64,000 nucleotides of DNA from Nothopassalora personata (taxonomy: Eukaryota > Ascomycota > Dothideomycetes > Mycosphaerellales > Mycosphaerellaceae), in assembly GCA_033816765.1 (NCBI GenBank), contig CM066292.1, forward strand, positions 5,146,001-5,210,000, given 5' to 3'. The stretch's first letter is position 1. Every line of letters begins with the position of its first letter. A program made the position numbers and the translations under genes. Below, one piece after another: positions 1 to 13,529 of the stretch. The notes below the pieces were generated by a model. It did no database searches, was not told the origin of the DNA, and saw only the letters and a list, made by a program, of their open reading frames with translations.

Positions 1-799
1 ACGATTCTACTAATTGAGGTTAAGTACCCGACGTAGGCGAATTATTAATAGGGATCGGTAAGAACGACTAAGGATCTACTTACTATACGTACGCGTTAAC
101 TCTAGGCTCGAGACCTTAGTTTAGAAGAACTGTATACTCGAAGGAAGCGACTAAGAGAACTTAGTAAGGACTACTTTAATTCTTACCGGAATGTTAACTT
201 TGCTTTGTTAGTTTCTAGAAGGGCGACCTTGTTATAAGGTTCGATAAGCTATATAAGGATGACTTCTTACGTAAGATCGGTTACCGATAGTAAGGTCTAT
301 ATCGGGTGTCTAGTGTCTCTAGGGAATTTAGTACCTATATTCTTAAGGAACTTAATAGTACGCTAATAAAGGGTGTTTAGGCACGGGAAAACCTTAAGCT
401 AGTTCTAGAGCTTCGCCCGGATAATATAGGAGTACTAAACTTGGATAATAGGACCGATCTCGTAATAGGGGAGGGAGAAGTTGCTAATAGCGAAGATAGT
501 AGTAATTCGAACGAGATCGAGCCTATCGCCGACGAAGACGTGCTACCTGTAGGAGTTAACGAAAGGGGATCGTATCCTAAACCGGAATCTAAGAAGCTAT
601 AGGTTAGGCCTTATAACCTTTCTATAGCCGAAATTTCACAGTTTAGTAGGATCGAGGCTAAGAACTAATTAGTTAGTAATGGCGTACGGAGTTTACTTCC
701 CTTAGGCATGTGTTGCACGTGCCCTTTAGTTTGTTAAGCCGATTCGGTTATCTAGACTTCACTTTATAGGGTATTCTTACCTTAGTTAGACCTTATTTA
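1..799 (+). pseudogene. Unclassified degenerate coding relic
   Basis: A plus-strand coding trace, rich in Glu, Asp, Ser and Asn around 440-560, can be followed to about 780 with TAG interruptions. I do not recognise the family. It may be the flank into which the element starting near 800 inserted, or part of that element. The left end lies outside the window. Confidence 0.35.
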
Positions 800-800
800 G

Positions 801-858
801 TAGAGTTACATTTACCGGTCCCGGGACCGGTAAATCGGATTACGTAATAGCGTAGCAT
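801..858 (+). repeat. Left inverted repeat with perfect palindrome
   Basis: Positions 810-835 are a perfect 26-bp palindrome centred on GGTCCCGGGACC. The sequence around it (GTAGAG before, TACGTAATAGCGTAGCA after) recurs in reverse complement at 10690-10747. Confidence 0.5.
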
Positions 859-2940
859 GCACCTACCGAATGCTTACCTAGGTAGTTACTAGTACTGGTT
901 TTCGGTTACATGTAGGGTTATCGGACCTTTAGTGTAACCTTAATAGTACTGCTCTTACTACTTATAAGACCGGTCTCGGCGCTACTGCCTTATAACGGTT
1001 ATAGGGACATACGCTAAGAGGCATACTTAAGCGTAGCTCTCTACCTACTACTTCCTCTCTTTTTCTTTAAACACTAACACTATTACTAGAGCTACTAACA
1101 CATCTATCTACTACTACACACATTAGACGGTTCTTTAGCCTCTCTCTCTTTACGACCTTAACCTTCTTTAAAGCCCCTACCCCGACACTAAGCTTTTAAA
1201 GCTTACTAACACTCTAGAGTAGCACTACGAGATAGCTAGCTCTTACGACCTTACTACTAGCGAATCCTAGTTATTATAGCTTTAGCTAGTCTATCGTTAC
1301 GCCCGGCTAGCTTAAGTACAGCGCTTACTAGTACTGTTACTAGGCTTACCCGCCTACCTTAGACCTTGTTCGAGTCCCTTCGCCTACCGGACAACGTTAA
1401 GTATGTCCTTACTAACACGAATACGCCGAAGTCCGCCGCTAATGTTATGTTCCGAGAGCTTAGTCCTTAGAAGCGGGTTAAGGTGTTAAAGGACTTCTAT
1501 AAGGGCTTCGAGAAGGTGTTCGAAGACTACTCCGTCTAGGTTAACCTGTTTTTCGAGGAAGTTAAGAGCGGCATAGGTAAGAGCTACTAGGATAAATTCC
1601 TTAGTAATAAGAAGCTCTATGTCTTGTTTCCTATCGTCGGTAAGATTCGTAAGACCGGTTTAGAGATTCGTAACCGAGAGAAGACTCTTCGAGCTACGCT
1701 TACCCGCTACTGGCTATAGTAGATAGATAATAAGATTCTTAATCGACGCGTTATCTCCGAGCTTTATAGTACTAACAGCGGGCGCCGCTAGTTTACGGCC
1801 TTCATTAACAAGTACCTAGACTATAGTAGGGCTATTAGTAGAATTTAGAGGGCATTAATCTAGCGTATAAGGATCGGCCGTAAGGGCATAGATCGTAAGC
1901 GAATTCTAGAGCCTAGTAATCTTACCCGGTGCGATAGGGAGGCTAAAGCACGTAGCATTAATCCGCAGTCGGCTAAGAGTAGGGAGATTATAAGAAGACA
2001 CCGCCTAGCCGTCTATAAGGATGGCCTCCTATACTTTATAGAGGGTACTATTACTAAGAAGTCCGCGTCCCTAGAGGATAGTATAGATTAACCTAGACCA
2101 TCTAGCTAGTAACAGCCTTAGCTACGTTAGCTACTACTAGGTAGTAAAGGGAAAGGACGTGTAAAGAGTACTACGCTAACTCTACTAGCCTCTACCTAGC
2201 CTATAGTCCTATCGAGAGGCGGTCGTAAGTCGAGTCGACTTAAGTAGCTCCGTATAGGCGAGAGTATAGGTAAGGGTATAACTGCGCCTACTCGATCCTC
2301 GCCTAACCGAAAGCTAGATAGCGTACCTATACGCGAGGGCAGTCCGCTAGGTATACCGGTTAGTACCCTACGATCCACTCCGGCCTTAACTAAGAATAGC
2401 AATCCGATACTTACTATGTTACCTTCGGCTATGATTAGGGATGTATTAGTCTTTAAAGATTAGATCCTATAAGAAGACGAGGCCCTCCGGATTAAGCGCG
2501 CTAACTGCACCTATAATAAGCGGTACTATAGTATTAAGTTTAGAAACTCGATTAATGTAGATAGCATTAACTAGCTACCTAAGCACCGGATAGCGGGCCT
2601 TAAGATGCTCGAATATACTATCTCGGACGTTCTTAAGAGGGATAGTAAGGTTAGCGCTAGAATGTACGATTAGTATATTCGAGATTTCTACTATAAGGCC
2701 CTCTACTTCGTTACGAATCCCGGTATTACCGCTAATACCCTATGTAAGCGCGCGCTTAAGGTCTAAGACTAGCTCTTTAAAGGTAAGAGTTTTTTAGCTA
2801 TTAAGGTAAAGAATGGGTCGTGGTTTCGCCCTAATAAGCGTAGTTAGAAGACTATTAACCCGCTTAGCTACCTCCGTGTTCGAGGCAAAGTCGGCACTAC
2901 GAGTAGCATCGTTACGCATGCTAACTATAACTAGATCCTC

Positions 2941-3187
2941 TATTAAGTTAAGACCTTATAGGATACGTAGTTAGCAGCGGAGTGGAGTAAGAGATTAATC
3001 TTTAACTAGCTAATAGCTATAGGGCATGTAGCAATATATTAGGAACTAATGTGTTGATTATGTTAGATGTCTATCTAAGCTAAAGGGGAGAGAAGGTGTC
3101 TTCCGACAAGCTAAGTTATCGTAGATGCCTTAGGCTATTAGATTATAACCTAACTGTTAGCTCCCCTTAAGATGCTACATCTTAATA
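2941..3187 (-). repeat. Copia LTR (left copy)
   Basis: 247 bp, aligned without gaps to 8309-8555. The terminal TG and CA are both converted to TA here (TATTAAG start, CTTAATA end), as expected from RIP. Confidence 0.92.
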
Positions 3188-3189
3188 CT

Positions 3190-6100
3190 CCTACTTATCT
3201 TACATAGGAGGTCACAGTCTACTCTTCTCCTATTAGTAGTATTTAGACCTCTATGATAGGTTAAGCTAGCTTACAAACCTCTAGAAGTATAGACTAGTCT
3301 TTAGCTTTGTGAACCTATCTATAACTATCTTAGATGTTAGGGTGTACTTAATAGTAATAAGCCTTCTCTACTAAAGTTTCCTAATAGCATTATAGGCAAT
3401 GTTAATGTGCTTTAACTTGTTATAAACATGTGCATCCCTCACTAGGGTAAGGGCAGCTTAGTTGTTACCTCTTAATTGGACTAGTCTTAAGCTTAATATA
3501 GTCTCCTAGTTTCTAGTAATCCTTAGTTAATAGGAACAGTCTCCTACTAACTCTAGACAGTCTATCTCCCTTAGTAGTGAAGCTAGGAATTGGGATTGCT
3601 TTACATATGCATTTATAGCTATGTATTTAGCTTCTATTGTAGATGTTACTATAGACTTTTACTTCTTACTTATCTAGGAGACTAGTGCCCTGTAGAGGAA
3701 GAAGACATACCTAAGGATAGAGACTCTATCTACTTTATCTATTGCATAATTAGAGTTACAGTATCCAACTAGGCATCCTTCTCTATGCCTAGAGAAGACA
3801 AGGCTAAGATTAGGATATAACCTTAGATATCTTATAATCTTCTTTAAAGCCTTTATGTAGTAGGTGGATAGGTCACTTATAAATGAGCTTATCCTTCCTA
3901 GGGTAAAAGCAATGTCTAGCCTTGTAATTGTTGCTAGCTACATCTATATACTATTGATACTCTAGTACTCTACCTTGTTACACCTCTTATCTATGTGGCT
4001 TAAAGGTTTAAGAGCCTTATAGCTGTCTATAGGTAAGTGTATAGGTGCTGCCTTCTTATGGTTTATCCCTATCTTAGCAAGGTTGTCCCTAATAAAGTGT
4101 CCCTAGTTAAGTTTTAGGATTCCTCTCCTCCTGTCCCTTATGACTCTTATGCTAAGGATCTTTTTAGGTTTACTAAGATCTTTAATCTTAAAGACTTTAC
4201 TAAGTTCTCTTTTAAACTAGAGAACATCTATTAACTTCAGTGTAGCAATTAGAATGTTATCTATATATGTAAGAATCATGATCTCTTTTTCCTTATAAAT
4301 AAGTAGGCATAGATCCACCTCTAACTATGTAAATCTAATCTCTCTAAGCTTTAACACATAGAGTTGATTCCAATCTCTAGCTGCTTGCTTAAGTCTATAC
4401 AAGCTTTTAAGGATCTTAAACACTATGTTTAGTGGAAGCTTAACTCCTAGTAGTAGTAACATAAAGATGTCTTTATAGAGGGTGCTTTCTATAAACGTAT
4501 TGTTTACATCCACTTAGTAAAGATAGAGATCCTTCTTGCATATAATAGCTATAAACACCCTAAGGGTGTCCTGTCTAACTGTAGGCGCAAATGTCTCTAT
4601 AAAGTTAACACTAAACTTCTATAAAAAGCCCCTTATAACTAGCCTAGCCTTGAACTTTTCAATAGCTCCACTAATGCTTCTTTTAACATTAAAGACCTAT
4701 CTTAACGTAACTAAGTTTGCTCCTTTTAGTGGAATAGTATTCTCCTAGGTGTTGTTGCTCTATAGAGCATCTAGCTCCTTCTAGATTGCTTCCTTCTAAA
4801 GGTGTCCCCATTTCTTGTTATTTATAGTATCCTTATAGGACTTTAGAATTGGGATCTCTTACTTGTATATAATAACTTCTATAGTTGCTATAAAGGCTAT
4901 CTCCTTAACTTCTTCTAGGAATTCACTATCCTATAGTACTAAATCATCTACTAATTGCATAGCTATAAAGAAAGCTTAGTAGTAAGCAGTAAGGTTCTCT
5001 AAGAGGTCTATTGCTTCTCCTACTTTAGTAGCTAGTTTAGGTATAGGGACTATGGATCTTAGGGCTTTCTGTTTCTATTTATAGCCCTTAACATTATAGT
5101 TAGCCCTCCTCTTACTAAGGGATGATCTAAGAGTAGTCACTTGTGTCCTAGTAACATTCTTTTCCTAGAGATCTAGTAAGCTTCTCTTAATTAGCTTATC
5201 AATTTTCTAAAATTCCCCTATATTCTTTAGAGGCTAGGGAAGTTGCACAAATAGCTTTCTTAGCTAGGCTGTTACTAGGCTACTCTACTGAATGATTAAA
5301 TAGTAAACAGGTTACTCTAAGGATATGTCCTTCCTTAGCCTCCCTAAGGGTCTCCTAGCTAGTGCAGTGCTTAATAGATTCAATTTTATAACATTGAGAT
5401 CTATATTACCTCTAGGTTAATCCTTAAAGAAGTCTACATGTGTGTGTTGTTTTACAGCTTTTATGTCTAGTTCCTAAAAGAGCTAGGCCTTAGCTATGTT
5501 TTTAACGTATCTAACAAATACTACTTCTTTACCTCTGTTTATTAGTTTATTACTTCTTGCCTAATAAGGCTAGGATCTTATGTCTATATAGACAATAGCT
5601 TTGCATCCCTAAACCTTCAAATGGTTAATAGTTGGCTTAATACTATTAAAGGCTTTATCTAGTGAAACCTTAAACCTATTATAGTCTAGACTATTTAGTA
5701 GTTTGTTCCTTATGTAGGTTTAGGCTTCTAGTGCTTTAGACCAGAATTTAATTAGCATCTTAGCCTCTTTAAGCATTGCCCTTATAGAGTCTTCTAAGGT
5801 TTGTATTGACCTTTTAACTAGTCTATTTTAGAGCGAGTTGTATGCCTTAGTATGCTCTAGCCTAATTCCTAAATCCTTCTCCTACTGCTTAACTAATGTA
5901 ATAAGTTCCCTTGCATTATTAAGCCTAACTGCTTTTAACTGTACTAATGATTTCCTCTCTGCCTTAATCTTCTAGTTCTAGAGAGCAACTAGAGTATCTT
6001 CTCTTTTCTTAAGAGGATAGGTCCACTTTTTTCTAGAGAAGTTATTAACAATCTTAAGCTAGTATTTGAACCCTAGCCTTGATGTTAGCAGTAGACTATA

Positions 6101-7763
6101 TATGTTAATAGATATAAGGGCAAGTCTTTTAGGTCTTCTCTTAGTAACTTTGCCTTTGTACTTTTTCATCTTTACTATTAAACATACTCTACACTAGTAG
6201 AAGCTATCCCTAGGAATAGGAATAGGTTCTTTTAAGTCTATTACCTTATAAAGATTCTAGAGCAAATTCTTCCTAAAGTGTGCAAATCTTCTACGCTAAA
6301 GCTCCTACTATTTTAGGTTAGTCTCTAATTTAGAAAGTTATAAAGGCATTCTCTATTAGTAGTGCACATAATAAGTAATATGCCCTTTTTTATAGTAGAG
6401 GAGAAATCTCATTAATAAATGGAACCCCCCTAAGAAGCCTTGTCTAGACAACAGTTTAGCTAGAGGGGGATATAAGAGAAAATGAAGGAGGTTAGACACT
6501 AAACTACTTGCTAAACTAGTTCTAAGAAACTAGGTTTACCCCTAGCTTAGGTACAAGTAGAACATCTTCTAAAACAACTTTCCTACTAGATCTCCCACTT
6601 ATCTCTATAGTTCTAATATAAGTGGCTAACAAATGCCCACCTCCTACTTTGATCTATTTCTTCTTTGTTAAGGGAGTTATAGATCTAAAGAGGCAGTTCT
6701 AGTCGGTTATATAGGATGAAGCACAAGAATTAAGTAACTACTCTAATAAGGGGAACTTGCCTTAGACTTCTGTAGTTAAGTAAGCTACTTTATTATACTT
6801 ATCATCATTAGACATTGTCTTCTAGGATGAGTTGCATAAGTTAGGTAGCTCTTAGGTAGAGAAACCTTTCCTAGTCTTCCTTGTTTTAGAGGAAGGAGAC
6901 TAGGCCTAGTTCTTCTAGAGTGATAGTATGTTAGAGCTAAGTTTCTTTACTATTTTCTTAAGTTCCTCTATAGAGGACTTCTCTCTTAGTGTTCTTCTTA
7001 AAGATAGTAGTAGAGATCTTCTCTTCTTAACATGTGTTGTATTCTAGGAGGATAGTGCTTAGGAATGAGATCTAAGGACCTTCTTTACCTTAGAGAGACT
7101 AGGGCAGTCCTTAATAAGATAGTCCTTCTTATAGAGAAGGTAGGAAAGTGATCTTACCTAACCTAAGGGCCTAACCTAGGTAGCTGCTATACTATACTTA
7201 GCCTTAGAGGGATTCAATCTAGCCTCTTAAGCCTTAAGGATCTTTAAGGTCCTTTTATAATCTATCTTTAGCTAAGCCATAATAGTATCCCTAGCTACAT
7301 AGTAGTTAGGTAGCAGTGAGCTTAAAAGCTAGGTCATTCTTACATTAGCTTTCCTATAGTGCTAGCCCTCTAGGTTAACATTAGCAATCCTCCTTCTAAG
7401 AGACACTAGGTGTGCCTATGCAGATCTAATGGTGAACTCTTCACTTATCTCAAAGTTTACAAACTGTTTTGTGAGCTTATGTGCATAGGTTAGCAACACC
7501 TAGCTGTACTTGTTCTAGAGATGTACCTATATCTTAGCAGCTTTTCTTGATTCGTAAGAGCCCTTAAGCTTAAATTTATCTTCTTCTATAATCCTACTTA
7601 GGATACTAAAGCAGCAAGCTGCATTTTGTTTTATCTATGTTAGTGCATTAAGAATCTCTTTAATCTTAGTCTCTTCCTAGAGTTTTAGGTTCTTGCCCTT
7701 AATGTTATTAAATGACACTTCTAATAGGTCATCAATTGTAAAGAATGCTAACTGGCTCTCCAT
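3190..7763 (-). pseudogene. Copia gag-pol polyprotein, degenerate
   Basis: The coding trace starts at an ATG at 7763-7761 (gag MESQLAFFTI...). A degraded zinc knuckle follows near 7090-7150, then a protease-like DSCASS-H motif near 6710-6760, and an integrase region at about 5400-6400. RT shows the conserved block ending SLYRLKQAARDW (ORF 4325-4513) and a YIDN catalytic box near 4260-4290 (normally YVDD). RNase H shows STIEAKY near 3610-3660. Many in-frame TAG codons and several indels make it non-functional. The Asp->Asn change in the catalytic box fits a C->T type mutation. Confidence 0.88.
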
Positions 7764-8308
7764 CTTGTATCTCTAAAGGTTGAACTATCTCTTCTAGTTG
7801 TCTCTCCTAAGAATTGGGATTTTGGTTCCCTTCTCTTCTCCTTTCTCTTAGTGTGAATCTATAATAAATTGAATGTAATAAAACAAGGTATATATGCTTC
7901 AAGGTCGTGGCTTAGGTCCTACTAAGGCTTTTAGTGTAGAATAGTAAGGTTCGTAGGTGTAGATACTAAGGCCTGCTTAGTAGGGTAAAGAAAGAGCGGT
8001 GTAGTCTCGGAGCTAGGACACAGGTCTATCTCTCCTAGTAGAGTTCTAAATGACTTACTTAAAGTCCTTCTTAATAGTATCTCGATGCAGTTCTGCCTAC
8101 AGAGTGTCTTTAAGGTATTGGCTTATAGTAAGCCGCATAGAGTCCTTTTCTAGATTACCTATCACTTAGTATTAAACCAAGCTCCTTAATAGGACAGATA
8201 GGGTAGACTTCTGCTTCCTAGATGTTTTCTACTATAATAGCAAGGAATACAAGTAACCTGTACTAATATAGGTTGCTCTTACTCCTACATAAACCCGGGC
8301 TTATAACC

Positions 8309-8555
8309 TGTTAAGTTAAGACCTTATAGGATACGTAGTTAGCAGCGGAGTAGAGTAAGAGATTAATCTTTAACTAGCTAATAGCTACAGGGCATGCAGC
8401 AATATATTAGGAACCAATGTGTTAATTGTGTTAGATGTCTATCTAAGCTAAAGGGGAGAGAAGGTGTCTTCCGACAAGCTAAGTTATCGTAGATACCTTA
8501 GGCTATTAGATCACAACCTAACTGTTAGCTCCCCTTAAGATGCTACATCTTAACA
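8309..8555 (-). repeat. Copia LTR (right copy)
   Basis: 247 bp with intact TGTTAAG and CTTAACA ends. It is followed directly by the target duplicate TCCTC. Confidence 0.92.
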
Positions 8556-10689
8556 TCCTCGATAAATTTAGCATTAATGAAGCTAACTAAGCCGATCTTA
8601 ATAGTACCGGTACCTATATTAATAGCAACACGCTATACTAGTATAATAACGCTAAACTAGCACCGCGGGTTAAAACAGTTAGAGAAATGATAAGTCGAGA
8701 ATTCGACGTGTACCGATAGTACTTACGAGAATTGAATAAGGTTAGTAACGGCGGCGTCTACTAGAACATATAGTATTCTCTAAGCTAATAGATCATACGA
8801 TAAGGCCCCGGGCTATAGCTCTTATAAGTAGCGCTATACCCTTAACACTACACTCGGTTTATCTCCTTCCCTAGGCCTACGATTTTTAGCTTTAATAGGG
8901 CTTATTAGGGGGGTAACGCGAACACTATAGTATAGTATACTAGGGTCGACTTAAACCTCGAAATTGAAAACTACTAGACTAGTAACCGGCTTAACATGCT
9001 ATACTCTCTTAACTTAGAGGGCACTAGTGGGCCGGAGTTTTTATACGGTTTTTATAAGTAAGGGAATGCTAGAGAGTTTATCTAGTAGTACTAGACTAAC
9101 GACTGTATAGAAGACGGCCGATTTAAGCGTTTCTTCTCGGTTGGGGTTTAGAATTACCTAAGCAAGAATAGCATTAGCTAGTTTAGAGAGGACCTAAGCG
9201 CTAGGCAAATGCGGGTAACTACTGTAGGCGTTCTAATAAGGTAGGCCGCACATAAGAGGACGCTACGTTAGATTAACCCTTACTTTATCGAGATCCGCGA
9301 CGATAACTATCTTAAACTCTAGAGAAGCTAGAGCATGTACTAGGTAATGGACCTCTATCGTAACTTTAAGACGCTAAGTGAGAGCGCTATAGGGTTTAAG
9401 TATCGACGCCTAGTACCTAGCTATCCTTTTCCTACGGCCGTACACCTTAGTAGTATTAGCCCTCTATCCGATGCCCTAGCGGGTTTAAAGTCTTAGAACG
9501 ATAACAAAGTTATCCTTAATACTAGAAGGTAGCTTAATGCTACGGTCCGCCTAGATTCGGAGCTCTTCTATAAGAAGATGTATAATTAGCGCGTCCGAGC
9601 TGTGAAATTGATAGACAAGTAGCTTAGCTTAGTTACTACTCTCGAGTAGATGTGCTTTATAAGCAAAGGGCGTAATAAGAGCTTCTTCCGTAACTACTAT
9701 AGGAACTTCACTAGCTAGCTACTTAGGGACGCGTCTAGTAAGACTAGTGTTAGCTACAATAACGAGTAGGTCTAGATAAAGGAGTTGTGTAAGACTAAGT
9801 GGAACTAAGTAGTTAGTACGGGTCTATAGGCTCCTAGTTTCTAGTTAATTTCCGGCTATAGCTATAGCCTATAGGATTCTAGTTCTAATTCTAGTTCTGA
9901 TTCTAGTTCTAATTCTAGTTCTAATGCTTCGGGTATAGGTGCTTCTAGTCCTTAGATCTTACTTGTTTCTTATAGTTACTTATCTTCCCTTAACTTACCT
10001 TCTAGCCACGCGATAGACTCGTCTTTAGATTTATTAGGTTACTAGTACTGACGCTCACTTGTCTTATGAGTAGCGTTTACGTTATTCGACTATCTAGCCC
10101 GCTCGATTAATGCTAACATAGCTGTCCATTCCCTCGCTAGTTTCATAGCATACGTTAGTATAGTGCGACGGATGCGAGTCGCGGTTATTAACGTTATTAT
10201 TACGGTCTCTATTAGAAGGATCCTTTTAATCTTCATAAACTGTTACTAGTAGGCCCTAGGACTACCTAACATCTTATATGTTAAGCTAGATAGTAGGGTA
10301 AGCTACTATGCTAGTATAAGACCACCTTAGCTTATAGCGACTAACTAAGCTACCTATAGTGCCCGGGCTCACTACTTTGGAACCTAAGGACAGGTTCGTA
10401 ATGGGGGAGGATATATTAACGACTAATTAGTTATGTTAACCTTAGGTTTAGTTATGTCGACCTTAGGTTTAGAGGAGGAGTCCCTTAGGTCTAACTTACC
10501 CTAATTTCATTTAGGTTTAATTAGACATTTAGGTAAGCTAGCGGGACCTAGTATAGCTATTAAGATATATACTACGCAGTTAAGCATTATAAGCGTAGCA
10601 TTAAGGTAACAATTCAATTTATACCTCTCGAGTAGAGGGTATAGGGGTTTAGGTCCGCTAATCCTCTTGTTTTATCTAGCTACTGCGCT

Positions 10690-10747
10690 ACTTATTACGT
10701 GACCTTATTTCACGGTCCCGGGACCGGTAAATACCTCTACTTACATA
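10690..10747 (-). repeat. Right inverted repeat with palindromic core
   Basis: Reverse complement of the repeat at 801-858, with the same GGTCCCGGGACC core (10714-10725). The outer arms of the palindrome differ at two positions, so it is imperfect here. Confidence 0.5.
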
Positions 10748-10749
10748 AG

Positions 10750-13521
10750 CGCCGCTCCACACTACTACAACTCGGACAGGCCTACATAGGGTAGTTAGTA
10801 GACATTAATAGGTAATTAGCTTACTAGTAGGTTAGCTATCTACTAACATTAGCCCTATAGGGTTAGGCAATTGGATTAGATTAAGTTTATTTCTATACGT
10901 AAAATCGATGTTAAAGTACGTAGAGTTAGTACCGTTATTATGAAAGGATTAAGTAGGGATCTTACTATTTACTATACATAGCATAACTAGATAAGAAGCT
11001 ATTACTAGGTTATATTCATCTATAGAATGGTTTGCTACTAGTAGGGAGTGTACTAATATGCTTAGACCCTTACCTCTATCTAGAGGCTCCTTTTTATAAT
11101 CTCGTAACTCTCGTAACTCTAACTCGTCTCGTCTACTATATGTTACGCTTATAGAGTGGACTATACGTTTTCCGAACCGCCGCCGGTGTTGTTACCGTTA
11201 CGTCGGTTAGTACTTAGGTTATAGCCTAGCGCGTATAGGCGCCGGCTAACATCCTTTAGTAGGCACTAATCGTAGTCGACACGACGGTGACCTACCTCTT
11301 CGTACTTTATACACTTGTTCTAGTCGATGCACTCCTATGCCTTAGCGGCGTTAAGTAGCTAAAGATGTTAGTACTTCTAAGGACGGTCGGCCTACTTAGT
11401 CTTCGCGTTAAGGTTAGTAGGCGTGTTGTTATTATTGTTGTTCGCGCCTCTACTACCGCCTCTACCCGTAGCACCGTCTTTCTTATCGTCGTTACCCTTA
11501 GTATTCTTACCGGCGGTCTTCTTATACTTAAGGTCGAACTGCTTAAACTTGTCCTCGTAGTCGTATAGCGTAGACACGACTTACTCGGGAGTTATGTTAC
11601 CTATGTTCTCGCTTATAATGCGGTTATCGTATCTTACATTTAGCTTACGTAGTAAGAAGTCCTTCTCGAGCTTCTTATTAGTAGCGCTAGCATCTAAGTT
11701 AACAATGTCGGCGTTCTCGCGGAAGATAGGATAGAACTCGCTAAACTTCTCGTTAGCACCTTACTCTAGGGTAGTGAGCTTAGTTATTACATTAGCGTAA
11801 GCGTTGCGAGTACTATACCGCTATACTAGATCGTCTATTATGTCGTCGACCGAAGCGTACGCGATCGTCGTTCCTATAGTAGTCTTAGTAAGGCTAGGAA
11901 TCTTCGAGTCGACGTACTTCTACGCTAAGTTCTTTAGCTAGCTCTAGACATTCTATAGTAAGGCTATAACAGTACGGTACTTACTCGTAGCTAACTTAGC
12001 CTCTATAGCGCGCTACTACTCTTCGAACTTAATGCCCTTCTTATCCTTCGGATCGAACTCCTTTAGTGCCTTCGGCTCGCTCGACGACTTAATACTAGTA
12101 GTTATAGTAGAGTCGTATGTAGTGTAACGAGACTTCGGCTCCTTACTCTTTCTAGCTTTCTTAGACCGGGAGTTCTTACGCTTACCGCTACGGTAACTAC
12201 GCCTATCGTTACTATCGGAGGAATCGGAGTCGGAGGAGTCTAATAACGGGTTATCGTTAGTACTAGTCGGCTTCGGCTTACTACTATTCTATCGGCGCTC
12301 GAGGAACTCTTTAGACTTAGTCCTCGGGGGTAGCGACTCCTTACGTGACTCCTTCCGCTACTTCGAGCGGCTACGCTTCTCGCGCTTCTCCTTCTCTAGC
12401 TCCTTAATGCGCTTCTTAGCATTAGCTAGCTTAGACTCTACATCTTTATACTACTATCGATATAAGCTCTTTACTTCCTTAGTCTTATCTAGCTCGTCTA
12501 GGTCGATAATAACCTTGTCGACGTACTTAGCGAGCTCTACTTTTAACTTATCGACTTCTACTTACTTCTAGTCTATATCTACTTAGGTAGTACTAGCTTC
12601 GTCCTCGAGTCGTTCTATTTGTTCCTTTATATCCTTAGCCTTACGTATGTTAATACGGTTAGCTAACTCGAGTGCAGTAATTGTCTTATAAGCACGACGA
12701 TAGTCCAACTCGATGTCTAGGAGGATCTTATAGATCTCCTTAGGGTAGTTATTAACTTGCTTCTTAAGTTTCTTAGCGGTTAGTCCGTTAAGTGACTCGA
12801 ACGCGCTCTAAAACTCGTTAATAGTAACCCTCCTCTTCTTCGTACCTAGGGCGAGATCGCTCTTATCCTTAGTAATGTCCTCGATGTATCTATTACTATA
12901 TAAGTTAGCTAGGTTAAGCTTAGTCTCGGCCTCCTCCTCTTTAATCTCTTAGAGACGGTCGAACACCTTCTTATACTACTTGTAGTACGTATTATTCTCG
13001 GCAGTAAGCTACCCTAGGACCTCCTCTTCTCTACCTTAAGTCTATGTCGCGTTATTTATCGCGTCGCGGTCGGGCGGTAGGACGAAGAGGGAGGATCTAC
13101 TAATGTTCGCGCGTCGTACGCGTCTATTAGTTGTCGCGACGGTATCGTCGCCGTTATTATTAATTCTCGCTATAGCTATCGTGTTAGCTCTAGACTTACT
13201 TAAGGTATAGCTCGATCGAGCCCGATACCTAATATCTTAGTACTCTAGTACTATCGCGTTTACTTATGCGATCTCCCGATCGTAGCTTCTCGTGTCTCTC
13301 TACACGTTAGTAATAGTCTATTCGAAGTGTCGTAAGTAGGTGTAAGCACGTAGTCGGATAAGGTACAAGTCGAATAGACGGTCTATCTAAGAGAGGCGCG
13401 GAGGGCGCGAGGTAGATATATATACGCTAAGCCCTCGGGCCGGCTTAGTTAGCGGCGCGCTTGGGGTCCACGTACGTGCGCGTGGGTTTAAGTGAATAGT
13501 CGGCGCCGGTACGGTAACATT
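10750..13521 (-). mobile_element. Gag-bearing LTR element, degenerate, boundaries partial
   Basis: On the minus strand the element begins TGTTACCG at 13521, directly where the Gypsy coding trace stops (13522 onward), so it appears to have inserted into that element. About 400 bp of LTR/leader precede a long gag-like trace. No pol signature could be read downstream before 10750. No matching 3' LTR was found by eye, so the left end is uncertain. It could be a large non-autonomous element or a truncated one. Confidence 0.5.
11290..13130 (-). pseudogene. Coiled-coil gag with zinc knuckle, degenerate
   Basis: The minus-strand trace has a long Glu/Lys-rich coiled coil (about 12350-12950), a Ser/Arg/Lys-rich basic stretch (about 12130-12350), and a globular gag-like part (about 11580-12060). 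A Gly/Asn-rich linker follows (11392-11577, with six Asn codons in a row), then a CCHC-type knuckle near 11300-11340, where Cys codons are partly converted to Tyr (TG->TA). TAG interruptions are frequent. The order coiled coil, gag core, CCHC fits a retroelement gag. The superfamily was not determined. Confidence 0.6.
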
Positions 13522-13529
13522 ATTCCTTA

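Larger units (their letters stand above)
2941..8555 (-). mobile_element. Complete Copia (Ty1-type) LTR retrotransposon, mutated
   Basis: A 5615-bp element read on the minus strand. Two 247-bp LTRs (2941-3187 and 8309-8555) begin TG/TA and end CA/TA. The 5-bp target duplication TCCTC lies at 2936-2940 and 8556-8560. The gene order gag, protease, integrase, RT, RNase H, read leftwards, is that of Copia. The LTRs differ at 11 of 247 positions and every difference is a RIP-type transition, so RIP acted after insertion. It splits the coding trace of the unclassified element around it. Confidence 0.92.
800..10748 (+). mobile_element. Unclassified element with inverted ends, split by Copia
   Basis: Imperfect inverted repeats of about 55 bp at 801-858 and 10690-10747 enclose a plus-strand coding trace. 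That trace runs through 1000-2940, is cut by the Copia insertion at 2941-8560, and resumes in the same sense at 8561-10100. Without Copia the element would be about 4.3 kb. The translated trace is continuous apart from TAG codons and ends in a serine/asparagine-rich tail near 9880-10000. I do not recognise the protein; a DNA transposase or recombinase is possible. No target-site duplication was found, so the boundaries are tentative. Confidence 0.4.

Noticed and set aside
11365..11568. 67-codon plus-strand ORF
   Set aside because: Antisense shadow of the Asn-rich linker of a degenerate gag on the minus strand.
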